Below are positions 41,983 to 50,622 of a stretch of 64,000 bases of DNA, piece after piece. A program made the position numbers and the translations under genes. Positions within the stretch are counted from its first letter, which is position 1, and each line of letters begins with the position of its first letter. The notes beneath the pieces are model-generated. The model had not been told where the DNA came from and ran no database searches. It worked only from the letters and a program-made list of their open reading frames with translations. Origin of the DNA: JAKZRT01 sp965247915 (GTDB lineage Bacteria > Pseudomonadota > Alphaproteobacteria > Rhodobacterales > Rhodobacteraceae); the NCBI GenBank assembly GCA_965247915.1, contig OZ252048.1, positions 3,348,001 through 3,412,000 of the forward strand, read 5' to 3'.

Positions 41983-43488
41983 TCAGTCCGAAACCCTTTG
42001 CGGTTTCTTCAACAGCTTGCGCAGGAACATCGGTGCCACAAAACCGGCAACAGCGACCGTCCACAGGCCAATGGCGATGCCCGATGAGAAAAGGAACTTC
42101 CAGTCGCCGCCCGAAAGGACCATGGCGCGGCGCAGGCTGTCCTCCATATGGCCGCCCAGCAGGATGCCCAGGATGATCGGCACCGTCGGCACGTCGAGCT
42201 TGCGCAACACGTAGCCCAGCGCCCCAAAGGCCACCATCAAAAGCAAGTCGAAATAGCTGCCCGACAGCGAGAATATTCCCACGAACGAGATCATCGTGAC
42301 GCCGGGCAACAGCACCCAGGGCGGCACCTGCAGGATTTTCACGAAGACTTTCACCATCGGCACGTTCATCGCCAAAAGCACGAAATTGGCGATCAGAAGC
42401 GAGGCGATCAGCCCCCAGACCACCTCGGGACGTTCGGTAAACAGCGTCGGCCCCGGCGTGATGTTCAGCGTCATCAGCAGTGCCAGCAGCACCGCCGTGG
42501 TCCCCGACCCCGGCACACCCAGCGTCAGCATCGGCACCAGCGCCCCGCCTGCGGCAGCGTTGTTGCCGGCCTCGGGGGCGGCCACGCCCTTGGGCACGCC
42601 GGTCCCGAAACCGCCCTTTTCGCCGGCAATGGCTTTCTCGGACATATAGGCCAGAAACGAGCCCAGCGAGGCCCCGGCCCCCGGCAGGACGCCGGCGAAA
42701 AAGCCCACCGCCGACGACCGCAGCATGGTCCAGCGGCACTCGATGATGTCTTTGATCGGAATTGTCACTTTCTCCAGCTTCACCCCGATCGAAGTGTCTT
42801 TGCCGCGAGATTCGATAAAGATAAACACTTCGGAGATGGCGAAAAGACCGACGATGGCGACCAGAAAGTTGACCCCGTCGTAAAGGTGCAGATTGCCCCC
42901 CGTCAGACGCGGTATGCCCGAGTTGTTGTCGACCCCGATCATGGCGATGCCAAGCCCGATGCAGGACGCTATCGCCGCCTTGGCCTGGTTGTTCGAGGCA
43001 AGGCCGCCAAGCGTGGCGAAGGCCAGCAGGTAAAGCGCGAAATATTCCGCGGGGCCGAACAGAAACGCGACCCGCGCCAGCACGGGCGCCAGCAGCATGA
43101 GCCCGATGGTGGCCAGAAACGCGCCGACAAACGAGGCAACACCTGAAAGCACCAGCGCATCACCGGCGCGCCCGGCCTTGGCCATCGGATAGCCGTCCAG
43201 CGTGGTCATCAGCGCCGGTTCGTCGCCGGGGATGTTCAGAAGGATCGAGCTGATCCGCCCACCGTACATGGCCCCATAGTAAACCGCCGTCATCAGCACC
43301 AGCGCGCTGGTCGCATCCAGGCCCATAGTAAACGTGATCGGGATCAGGATCGCCACGCCGTTCGACGGCCCCAGCCCGGGCAGCGCGCCGATGATCGTGC
43401 CGATGAAACAGCCGATCACCGCCAGCATCAGGGTAAACGGCGACAGTGCTATGGAAAACCCGATTGCAAGGTTTGAAAACAGCTCCAT
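41983..43488 (-). CDS. tctA: Tripartite tricarboxylate transporter large membrane subunit TctA
   Basis: A 501-aa inner-membrane subunit with about 12 helices that forms the transport channel of a TTT importer. Conserved motifs GALPGLGPSNGVAILIPITF and PGAGASLGSFLAYMSEKAIA are present. It accepts substrate from the periplasmic TctC. Coupled to tctB 10 bp upstream. Substrates of TTT systems range from citrate to aromatic and amino-acid-derived carboxylates; the present one is unknown. Confidence 0.93.
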   Translation of the reverse strand: MELFSNLAIGFSIALSPFTLMLAVIGCFIGTIIGALPGLGPSNGVAILIPITFTMGLDATSALVLMTAVYYGAMYGGRISSILLNIPGDEPALMTTLDGYPMAKAGRAGDALVLSGVASFVGAFLATIGLMLLAPVLARVAFLFGPAEYFALYLLAFATLGGLASNNQAKAAIASCIGLGIAMIGVDNNSGIPRLTGGNLHLYDGVNFLVAIVGLFAISEVFIFIESRGKDTSIGVKLEKVTIPIKDIIECRWTMLRSSAVGFFAGVLPGAGASLGSFLAYMSEKAIAGEKGGFGTGVPKGVAAPEAGNNAAAGGALVPMLTLGVPGSGTTAVLLALLMTLNITPGPTLFTERPEVVWGLIASLLIANFVLLAMNVPMVKVFVKILQVPPWVLLPGVTMISFVGIFSLSGSYFDLLLMVAFGALGYVLRKLDVPTVPIILGILLGGHMEDSLRRAMVLSGGDWKFLFSSGIAIGLWTVAVAGFVAPMFLRKLLKKPQRVSD

Positions 43489-43498
43489 CAGCCCGCCC

Positions 43499-43939
43499 TC
43501 ACCCGATCAGACCCCTGGGAAAGCCGAAAAGCCCCAGCCCAAGGACGTATTTGAACAGCACGAACAGACCGCCCGACAGCCCGACGCCCGCCATCGCGGC
43601 CTTCATTGGCTGCGGCGATATCTGATAGCTCAGCAAGCCAGCGGCTAGCGCTGTTGGGACCAGAAAACCAAGCGGTTTCAGCGCATAAGCATAACCGACC
43701 AGCACAATCACCGAAAACCCAAGCGCGCCCAATGCGCGTAGACCCGGCCACTCGGGCTCCGGGTCGGGGCGCACCAGCAGAAAAAATCCGCAAATTCCGG
43801 CCACACCGGCTATCAGAAAGGGGAAAGTGCGGGGGCCGACAGGATCGGCCAGAAAACTTGACTGAATTTGCGTGGCGCTCGCCCCGTAGGCGAGCGCCAC
43901 CATCAGAACGACCAGACCAAAGATCCGGTCAGAGGCCAC
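43499..43939 (-). CDS. tctB: Tripartite tricarboxylate transporter small membrane subunit TctB
   Basis: A 146-aa membrane subunit with four predicted helices (FLIAGVAGICGFFLLV and ALGFSVIVLVGYAYAL among them). GTG 43939 shares a base with the tctC stop (TAGTG). TctB is poorly conserved in general and this assignment rests on helix pattern and its place between tctC and tctA. Confidence 0.88.
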   Translation of the reverse strand: MASDRIFGLVVLMVALAYGASATQIQSSFLADPVGPRTFPFLIAGVAGICGFFLLVRPDPEPEWPGLRALGALGFSVIVLVGYAYALKPLGFLVPTALAAGLLSYQISPQPMKAAMAGVGLSGGLFVLFKYVLGLGLFGFPRGLIG

Positions 43940-44907
43940 TATTGGATGACCCCGATGTCTTTCGACATCTGGTTGATGTCAGCGATCAGGCCATCGATAT
44001 AGCCTTGGAAGTCGTTGCCAACCAAGGTGAACGGGGCCAGACCGTTGGCGGCCATGGCTTCGGCCCACTCGTCGCTTTCAGCGACCATCTGCAACTTGCC
44101 CGCCCATTCGTCGAACTTTTCGTCCGAGATGCCGCGCGGCACGTAAAGCCCGCGCCAGTTGCCCGCGACCACGTCATAGCCCTGTTCCTTGGCGGTCGGG
44201 ATGTCCTCGAAACCCGGCACCCGGGTCTCGGTCAGAACCGCCAGCGCCCGCACGTCGCCCGACTTCAGGAACCCGACGATCTCGGAGATGTCGCCGGTCA
44301 TGGCCTGGGTAAAGCCGCCGATGGTCTGGGTGATCGCATCGGCGCCACCGTCAAGACCGATGTATTTGATCGTGGTGATGTCTTCCAGGCCAGCGGCCTT
44401 GAGGATCATCAGCGGTTTCAGGTGGTCAAACCCGCCAACTGCCGAGCCACCGGCAAAAGCCACCGACGACGGATCGGCCAGCGCCGCATCAACCAGGTCT
44501 TTCAGCGTCATGAACGGGCTGTTGACCCCCACAGCAATCACGCCGGGGTCGATGCCGATGGCGCCGACAAACCGCACCTGATCGGCGGTCATGCCGGCAT
44601 AGGCGTTCTGGGCCAGCCGCGTGGCCGTGGCCGACGAAGCCGCAATGATCAGATCGGCATCGTCATTGCGCTCGGAAACGACGTGGTTGAACGCCAGACC
44701 ACCGCCGCCACCAGCCATGTTTGTGACCCGAATCGGGTCATCGACAGCACCGATGTCGTGCATGATCTTGCCGATCTGACGGCAGGTGAAATCCCAGCCG
44801 CCGCCGGGGTTTGCGGGCGCGATGCATTCGGCCGCCGAGGCGGCGCCAGCAAGGCCAAGCCCAAAGACGGCGCTGGTGACCAGCCCCGCGAAGATACGGT
44901 TTGTCAT
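43939..44907 (-). CDS. tctC: Tripartite tricarboxylate transporter substrate-binding protein TctC
   Basis: A 322-aa periplasmic binding protein of the Bug/TctC family. The signal peptide MTNRIFAGLVTSAVFGLGLA is followed by ASA/AE. Family features include ANPGGGWDFTCRQIG near the start and NMAGGGGGLAFNHV. ATG 44907 follows GGGAGGGA; a longer frame begins further upstream but lacks such a site. First gene of the operon, diverging from tctD with a 98-bp gap that should hold the regulated promoter. Confidence 0.92.
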   Translation of the reverse strand: MTNRIFAGLVTSAVFGLGLAGAASAAECIAPANPGGGWDFTCRQIGKIMHDIGAVDDPIRVTNMAGGGGGLAFNHVVSERNDDADLIIAASSATATRLAQNAYAGMTADQVRFVGAIGIDPGVIAVGVNSPFMTLKDLVDAALADPSSVAFAGGSAVGGFDHLKPLMILKAAGLEDITTIKYIGLDGGADAITQTIGGFTQAMTGDISEIVGFLKSGDVRALAVLTETRVPGFEDIPTAKEQGYDVVAGNWRGLYVPRGISDEKFDEWAGKLQMVAESDEWAEAMAANGLAPFTLVGNDFQGYIDGLIADINQMSKDIGVIQ

Positions 44908-45005
44908 GGTTCCCTCCCATTTGACATGCGGATTTGCTCCGCTCATGGTTTTGATGAAACCTCGCCAACCTGACACCAACCTGTCACGACGGGAAATTCG
45001 CGCGC

Positions 45006-45674
45006 ATGCGGTTCATGCTGATCGAAGACAATCTGAAGCTCGCCCAGGCCGTGGTTGAGCGGCTTCAGCTTGACGGCCATGTCGTCGATCACGCCGACAC
45101 GCTGGAGGCTGCGCGCCACTCTATCGGGCTGGCGGATTACGATTTGATACTGCTGGATATCATGCTTCCCGACGGCGATGGCCGGACCTTTCTGCACGAG
45201 CACCGCAAGGCCGAAAAACGCACCCCGGTGATCGTGATCACGGCGCGGTCCGAGGTCTCGGACCGGGTCAGTCTTCTGGACCTTGGGGCCGACGATTACA
45301 TCACCAAACCGTTCGACTTTTCCGAGCTCGAAGCGCGGGTCCGCGCGGTTCTGCGGCGTCAAGGCGGGTCGGCCGCAAACACCAAAACATTCGCTGATGT
45401 CACGCTTGATGCGACCTCGGGCGAGCTAACAATTGGCGGCGCCAGCGAAACCCTGCGCAACCGCGAGCTGCGGCTTTTGGAGGTTTTCTTTGCCGCCCCC
45501 GGCCAGGTTTTCTCGAAATCGCACCTGATGGACCGGCTGTTTTCCTTCTCCGACGAGGTCTCGGAGAACGCCATCGAGGTTTATGTGGGCCGTCTGCGCA
45601 AGCACCTCGATGCGTCGCAAGCCCGGATCGACACCGTGCGCGGGCTCGGCTACCGCATGGTGGTGCGGCCGTGA
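45006..45674 (+). CDS. tctD: Response regulator TctD-type (OmpR family)
   Basis: A 222-aa regulator with a receiver domain (phospho-acceptor D51 in LILLDIMLPD, K in TKPFDF) and a C-terminal winged helix (FSKSHLMDRLFSF). It is divergent from tctC and coupled to the sensor gene by GTGA, so it should control the transporter operon in response to the substrate, as TctDE does for citrate in Salmonella. Confidence 0.9.
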   Translation: MRFMLIEDNLKLAQAVVERLQLDGHVVDHADTLEAARHSIGLADYDLILLDIMLPDGDGRTFLHEHRKAEKRTPVIVITARSEVSDRVSLLDLGADDYITKPFDFSELEARVRAVLRRQGGSAANTKTFADVTLDATSGELTIGGASETLRNRELRLLEVFFAAPGQVFSKSHLMDRLFSFSDEVSENAIEVYVGRLRKHLDASQARIDTVRGLGYRMVVRP

Positions 45675-47053
45675 CCGGCCCGATCGCCAAAGGCTCGATC
45701 CGGCGGCGGCTGTTCTTGCAGCTCTCGGCGATTGCGGCATTACTGTCGCTGACGTTCTTTCTGGTTGTGCGCGGCGTGGCCGAACGCGTGGCGGAAGACA
45801 CGCAAGACGACATTCTGGCCGCTTCAGCGACCGCAATTGCTGATTCGCTTCGGTCCGACGGGGCAGCGGTGACGCTCCAATTGCCCTATTCGGCCCTGTC
45901 GATGCTGGGCACGATCAACGAAGACCGGGTGTTCTATCACGTCGCGGTCGATGGCGCGACCCTGACCGGATATGCCGATCTGCCGCGCCCCTCGCCCGCC
46001 CCGGCGCAAGGCGCGACTGAATTTGCAACCTTCAATTATCGCGGCGATGAGGTGCGGTCGGTTTCGGTTATCCGCCTGGTCGGCAGCGGCGGCGCGCCCG
46101 CCACGGTTCTGGTGACCGTGGCTCAGACCCGGCTGGGCATGGAGGCGATATCGTCGCGCATCACGTCCACCGCCACTGCCATCGGCGTTGGCTTCTTTCT
46201 GGTCGCCACCGCGCTCAGCCTTCTGGCGGCGCGGACGGCACTTTTACCTTTGCACCGCATGACCGGGGCGATGACCCGGCGCGGGCCGCAGGACCTGCGC
46301 CCGGTCAAGGCCGAAACACCCGCCGAACTGGTGCCGTTTGTCGATGCGCTGAACAGCTTCATGGCGCGCCTGCGCGCCTCGCTTTCGCGGTCCGAGGATT
46401 TCATCGCCGAGGCCGCGCACCGGGTGCGCACGCCGCTGGCCACGGTGCGCGCCCAGGCCGAGCTGACGTACCGCAAGCTCGATGACCCCGACCAGAAACA
46501 CAGCCTGCGCGAAATGATTCGCGCCATCGACGAAAGCTCGCGCTCGGCCGGGCAGATGCTCGATCATGCCATGGTGACCTTCCGCACTGATGCGCTGGCC
46601 GGCGACGACCTGAACCTTTCCGAGATCATGGCCGAGACCTGCGACCGGCTGACCCCCACGGCCGATCTGAAAGACATCGAAATTCGCCGGTCGATTGCCA
46701 ATAGCCCGCACCGCGCCAAGGGCGACGGTATTCTGCTGCAAAGCGCCCTGGCCAATATTCTGGACAACGCCATCAAATATTCGCCCGAAGACAGCGTGAT
46801 CGAAGCGCGGCTGGTCGCGGGCGACGACATCCGCCTGTCGTTCACCGATCAGGGCCGCGGCTTTGGCGACACCGACCTTGACGGGCTGACTACCCGCTTT
46901 GCGCGCGGCTCGAACGTCGGCGACATCGTCGGCTCGGGCCTGGGTCTGACCATCGCCGACGAGGTGATCCGCGCCCACGGCGGGCGGCTGGAAATTGCCC
47001 GCAACAAAGAAGGAAAAGGCGCATGCGTGTCGCTGATCTTGCCGCGACCCTGA
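45671..47053 (+). CDS. tctE: Sensor histidine kinase TctE-type
   Basis: A 460-aa membrane kinase with the N-terminal helix LFLQLSAIAALLSLTFFLVV, a periplasmic part, a second helix near ATAIGVGFFLVATALSLLAA, and a cytoplasmic kinase. Phospho-acceptor H250 lies in AEAAHRVRTPLATV. The N box is ILDNAIKYSPED and the G box GSGLGLTIADEVI. GTG 45671 overlaps the tctD stop. The periplasmic protein gene starts inside its 3' end. Confidence 0.9.
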   Translation: MTGPIAKGSIRRRLFLQLSAIAALLSLTFFLVVRGVAERVAEDTQDDILAASATAIADSLRSDGAAVTLQLPYSALSMLGTINEDRVFYHVAVDGATLTGYADLPRPSPAPAQGATEFATFNYRGDEVRSVSVIRLVGSGGAPATVLVTVAQTRLGMEAISSRITSTATAIGVGFFLVATALSLLAARTALLPLHRMTGAMTRRGPQDLRPVKAETPAELVPFVDALNSFMARLRASLSRSEDFIAEAAHRVRTPLATVRAQAELTYRKLDDPDQKHSLREMIRAIDESSRSAGQMLDHAMVTFRTDALAGDDLNLSEIMAETCDRLTPTADLKDIEIRRSIANSPHRAKGDGILLQSALANILDNAIKYSPEDSVIEARLVAGDDIRLSFTDQGRGFGDTDLDGLTTRFARGSNVGDIVGSGLGLTIADEVIRAHGGRLEIARNKEGKGACVSLILPRP

Positions 47054-48057
47054 TCGTCGCTCTCTGCGCATCTGTCGCACAGGCCTTTGAGATCGAGGAA
47101 CAAATATTCTATCCCGCAACGCCCCAAACCGCCGTTCTGCGGATCATCTCGACCGCCGATCGCGTCGCGTTTGAGCCGGTGATCTTGGCCTTTCAAGCCG
47201 AAAACCCAGGGCTTAGCATCGATTACATCATCACCGGCACCTCCGATCTGATGCGCGCCCTCTACGTTGAGGGCGCGGTCTTCGATCTGGCGATATCCTC
47301 GGCCATGGACCTGCAGACCAAACTGGCCAACGACGGTCTGGTGCAGACCTATTCCTCGGGGGCGACCCAGGCGCTGCCCGATTGGGCGCGCTGGCGCAAC
47401 CAGCTTTTCGCCTTCACCCAGGAACCGGCGATCCTAGTGCTGTCGGCGCGCGAATTCACGCCCCTGAACGCGCCCCGCACCCGCGACGCGCTGGTCGCCC
47501 TGCTGCGCGAGAACCCCGAGCGATTCCAAGGCCGCATCGGCACCTATGACGTGCGCAGTTCCGGGTTCGGCTATCTGATGGCCACGCAGGATTCGCGCCA
47601 CGGCGAGGTTTTCTGGCAACTGATGGAGGTGATGGGCCGCCTCGACGCGCGGCTTTATTGTTGTTCGGGCAAGATGATCCGCGATGTGGCCGAGGGGCGG
47701 CTGACGCTAGCCTATAACGTGCTGGGGTCCTATGCCGCCTCCGAGCAGGCCACTACGGGTGGCTTTTTCATCGTCGAGCTTGAAGATTACGTGAACGTCA
47801 TGCTGCGCACGGTTCTGATCCCGGCGGGCGCCGAAAACCTGGCGGACGCGCGCCGCATGGTCGATTTTCTGGCCACGATGAACCAACGCCCCGACCTGGT
47901 CGCCCGGTCCGGCCTGCCCGCCATCGATGATGCGGCGCTGCGGGCCAACAATGCGCTCAGGCCGATCCGTTTCGGCCCCGGACTGCTGGTGTTTCTCGAC
48001 CGGCTCAAGCGGCAGAAATTCGTGGAGAGCTGGGAAAGTTCAATGGAACAGGACTAA
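47023..48057 (+). CDS. Periplasmic binding-protein-like gene coupled to tctE
   Basis: A 344-aa protein, exported: signal MRVADLAATLIVALCASVAQ then AF. The body looks like an extracellular solute-binding protein of the iron(III)/thiamine type (IISTADRVAFEPVILAFQAENPGLSIDY, then FTQEPAILVLSAREF). Its start lies 31 bp inside tctE, so expression is tied to the kinase. Such a protein next to tctDE may present the substrate to the sensor, rather than feed an importer, since no ABC permease is nearby. It ends before a dispersed hairpin. Confidence 0.75.
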   Translation: MRVADLAATLIVALCASVAQAFEIEEQIFYPATPQTAVLRIISTADRVAFEPVILAFQAENPGLSIDYIITGTSDLMRALYVEGAVFDLAISSAMDLQTKLANDGLVQTYSSGATQALPDWARWRNQLFAFTQEPAILVLSAREFTPLNAPRTRDALVALLRENPERFQGRIGTYDVRSSGFGYLMATQDSRHGEVFWQLMEVMGRLDARLYCCSGKMIRDVAEGRLTLAYNVLGSYAASEQATTGGFFIVELEDYVNVMLRTVLIPAGAENLADARRMVDFLATMNQRPDLVARSGLPAIDDAALRANNALRPIRFGPGLLVFLDRLKRQKFVESWESSMEQD

Positions 48058-48103
48058 CGCCCGCCCGCGATAAGTTTGCGCCGCCTGTGGCGTCGCCCGC
48101 GTA

Positions 48104-48137
48104 GCGAGGGGCCAGCCCCTCGCGCTCCCCGAAGTAT
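48104..48137. repeat. Dispersed hairpin repeat, copy 2
   Basis: Stem GCGAGGGGC-CA-GCCCCTCGC at 48104-48123, followed by the complement of ATACTTCGGGGAGCGCG at 48121-48137. It lies between the convergent solute-binding and SDR genes and can serve as a bidirectional barrier. The same 17-base unit recurs exactly at 63562-63578. Confidence 0.55.
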
Positions 48138-48217
48138 TTGCGGAAAAGTGATGATAAACGGCATTCATAGTTTCGGGACGTATTTGCGCGAAGCGGCGCT
48201 GCGCTTGGTCGCCGGGA

Positions 48218-48970
48218 TCAGCTGGTATAGTTCAGTCCCAGCCGCCCGCCGTCGACATAGATCGTTTCGCCGGTGATATAGCTGGCTTTTTTCGAGGCCA
48301 GAAACGCCACCACGTCGCCGATTTCGCGGGGCGTACCGACGCGCCGCAAAGGCGTGCGCGACAGAATTACATCCATCGCCCCCGGACTGGCGTTCACGCT
48401 CGCCATCATCGCCGTGTCGATCGACCCCGGCCCGACCGCGTTCACCCGGATGTTTTGCGGCGCCAGCGCCAGCGCCGCCGCCTTGGTCAGCTGCATCACC
48501 CCGCCTTTTGAGGCGCAATAGGCCGGAATCGCCGGGATCGCGACCTGAGCGTTGACCGAGGACATGTTGACCACCGCCCCCTCGATGCCCTTGGCAACCA
48601 TCGTCTGTGCCGCCCGCTGGGTGGCCAGAAACGTCCCCGTCAGGTTGACGTCGATGACCTTTCGAAAATCCTCTGCCGAATAGGTCAGAAAATCGCCGGG
48701 CAGAGCGATACCGGCGTTGTTGACCAGAATTTCAACCGCTCCGTGGTCGGCCTCGATCGCGTCGAACATCGCGGCGATCGCCGTCGCGTCGCCCATGTCG
48801 CAGACCAGCCCCACGGCCCCGCCGCCCAGTTTGTCCGCCGCCTCGGCCACGCCGTTCGCGTTGATGTCGGCCACAATCACCCGCGCGCCGTCCTCGGCCA
48901 GGGCTTGCGCGCAGGCATATCCGATGCCCTGCGCGCCGCCGGTGATCAGGGCCAGGGGGGATGTGGTCAT
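48218..48970 (-). CDS. Short-chain dehydrogenase/reductase
   Basis: A 250-aa NAD(P)-dependent enzyme, Rossmann fold. The cofactor loop is ITGGAQGIGYACA, the NNAGIA motif follows, and the catalytic triad is Ser in NMSSVNAQ and Y-x-x-x-K in YCASKGG. ATG 48970 with GGAGAG five bases ahead is preferred; an alternative start 12 bases upstream overlaps the hyuB stop. Last gene of the FAD oxidase-HyuA-HyuB operon, it may oxidise or reduce a product of the hydrolase. Confidence 0.9.
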   Translation of the reverse strand: MTTSPLALITGGAQGIGYACAQALAEDGARVIVADINANGVAEAADKLGGGAVGLVCDMGDATAIAAMFDAIEADHGAVEILVNNAGIALPGDFLTYSAEDFRKVIDVNLTGTFLATQRAAQTMVAKGIEGAVVNMSSVNAQVAIPAIPAYCASKGGVMQLTKAAALALAPQNIRVNAVGPGSIDTAMMASVNASPGAMDVILSRTPLRRVGTPREIGDVVAFLASKKASYITGETIYVDGGRLGLNYTS

Positions 48971-48981
48971 GTCGCTCTCCA

Positions 48982-50622
48982 TCAGTCGTCCAGCCCGTAG
49001 ATGTCGCGGGCGTCTTTTTCAGTGATATAGCCGGCGCGCAGATCGGCGCGCACCGCGTCGCGCGGCCGGGTCTTCGGATCGCAATAACCGCCACCGCCGG
49101 GCAAGGAAAGCCGCAGGCGCTGACCGGCGGCGATTTTCTGGCGGCCCTTGGTCTTGAGGCGCGTGCCGTCGGCCAGCTCGACGCGCCCCGCAGCACCCGC
49201 GCCACCACCCATACGGCCGCGCGCCGGGTGATCGACCCGGTCGAACATCGCGTTGAAGTGAAAGTCAAAACCGGCGCGCGCCTCGATCTCGATGATCTGC
49301 CCTAGGCCGCCGCGCCTGGCCCCGGCACCGCCCGACCCTGTCCGCAGGTCTTTGCGCCAGATGATGACCGGGCCGACGTGTTCGGTGGCCTCGACGCTCA
49401 TCGTCGACACCCCCGACGGAAAGGCGGTCGCCGAGAGCCCGTCGAGGCCCGGCCGCGCCCCGGTGCCGCCCGAATTGAACATCAGAACCTCGGCCCCTGC
49501 GCCCGCACCGCCCACGGGACGCGCCGAGATCTGGATATTCCACAGCGCCGAAGACCCTCCCGCCGGAACCACCCCCGGCATCGCCTGGTGCAGCGCCCCC
49601 AGCACCACATCGGGCACCAGATGCCCCATGACGTGGCGCACCGACACCGGCGCCAGGCGGCGGGCGGCCAGAATGCTGCCCTCGGGTGCGGTGATGCGGA
49701 AGGGCTGCAATGAGCCTGCGTTGTTGGGCACCTGCGGCGCGATGGCGCATTTGAGGGCAAAACAGGCATAGGCGCGGGTATAGACCTCGGGGCAGTTGAC
49801 GCCAAAGGCGCTGGCGGGCGAGGTTCCGGCGAAATCAGCGCTGATCGCGTTTCCCTCGACATCCAGGCGCACCGCCATGGTTACCGGGGCGTCATAGCCG
49901 TCGACCTGCATGGCGTTGGTGTAGGTTCCGTCGGGGACAGCGGCAATCGCCGCCTCGGTAGCAGTTTGGCTGGCGGAAATGACAAAGTCGGCCAAACCGT
50001 CAATATCGTCGATCCCGAATTCGTCCAGCATTGCGTGCAACCGCCGGTCGCCCGCCACGTTGCAGGCGGCCAGCGAATACATATCGCCGACGGTCTGGTC
50101 GGGGGTGCGCACATTGGCGCGCACCAGCGCCATGAGAACCTCCGAGACCTGCCCACGCTCGGCGAATTTCATGATCGGGATCAGCAGACCTTCCTCGTAA
50201 ACCTCGTTCGCATCCGGCCCGAACCCGCGCCCGCCGATGTCAACCACATGGGCGGTGCAGGCGAAATAGCCGATCAATGCGCCGTTGCGGAAGACCGGTG
50301 AGACCATCGTGATGTCGTGCAGATGCCCGGTGCCCAGCCAGGGGTCGTTGGTGATGAAAACATCGCCCGGGAATGTGTTCAGCGGGCCGATGGCGCGGGT
50401 GAAATGTCCGACGCTCTCGGCCATCGCATTCACGTGGCCCGGCGTGCCGGTCACCGCCTGGGCGACCATCCGCGCCTGCCGGTCGAAAAGCCCCGCCGAC
50501 AGGTCACCGGCTTCGCGCACGCTAGTCGAAAACGCCGTGCGGATCAGCGTCGTTGCCTGTTCCTCGACCACCGCGATCAGGCGGTTCCACATGATCTGAA
50601 AGTCAATCGCCGCAAGCGTCAT
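48982..50622 (-). CDS. hyuB: Hydantoinase B / oxoprolinase subunit B, second copy
   Basis: A 546-aa partner of the HyuA-like gene, with the family features FQIMWNRLIAVVEEQATTLIRTAFS, NDPWLGTGHLHDITMVSPVF and the C-terminal RLRLSLPGGGGY. It overlaps the hyuA stop by four bases (ATGA) and its own stop overlaps the SDR frame. Sequence and neighbours differ clearly from the copy at 1778-3508, so this is a different subfamily and substrate, not a recent duplication. Confidence 0.88.
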   Translation of the reverse strand: MTLAAIDFQIMWNRLIAVVEEQATTLIRTAFSTSVREAGDLSAGLFDRQARMVAQAVTGTPGHVNAMAESVGHFTRAIGPLNTFPGDVFITNDPWLGTGHLHDITMVSPVFRNGALIGYFACTAHVVDIGGRGFGPDANEVYEEGLLIPIMKFAERGQVSEVLMALVRANVRTPDQTVGDMYSLAACNVAGDRRLHAMLDEFGIDDIDGLADFVISASQTATEAAIAAVPDGTYTNAMQVDGYDAPVTMAVRLDVEGNAISADFAGTSPASAFGVNCPEVYTRAYACFALKCAIAPQVPNNAGSLQPFRITAPEGSILAARRLAPVSVRHVMGHLVPDVVLGALHQAMPGVVPAGGSSALWNIQISARPVGGAGAGAEVLMFNSGGTGARPGLDGLSATAFPSGVSTMSVEATEHVGPVIIWRKDLRTGSGGAGARRGGLGQIIEIEARAGFDFHFNAMFDRVDHPARGRMGGGAGAAGRVELADGTRLKTKGRQKIAAGQRLRLSLPGGGGYCDPKTRPRDAVRADLRAGYITEKDARDIYGLDD

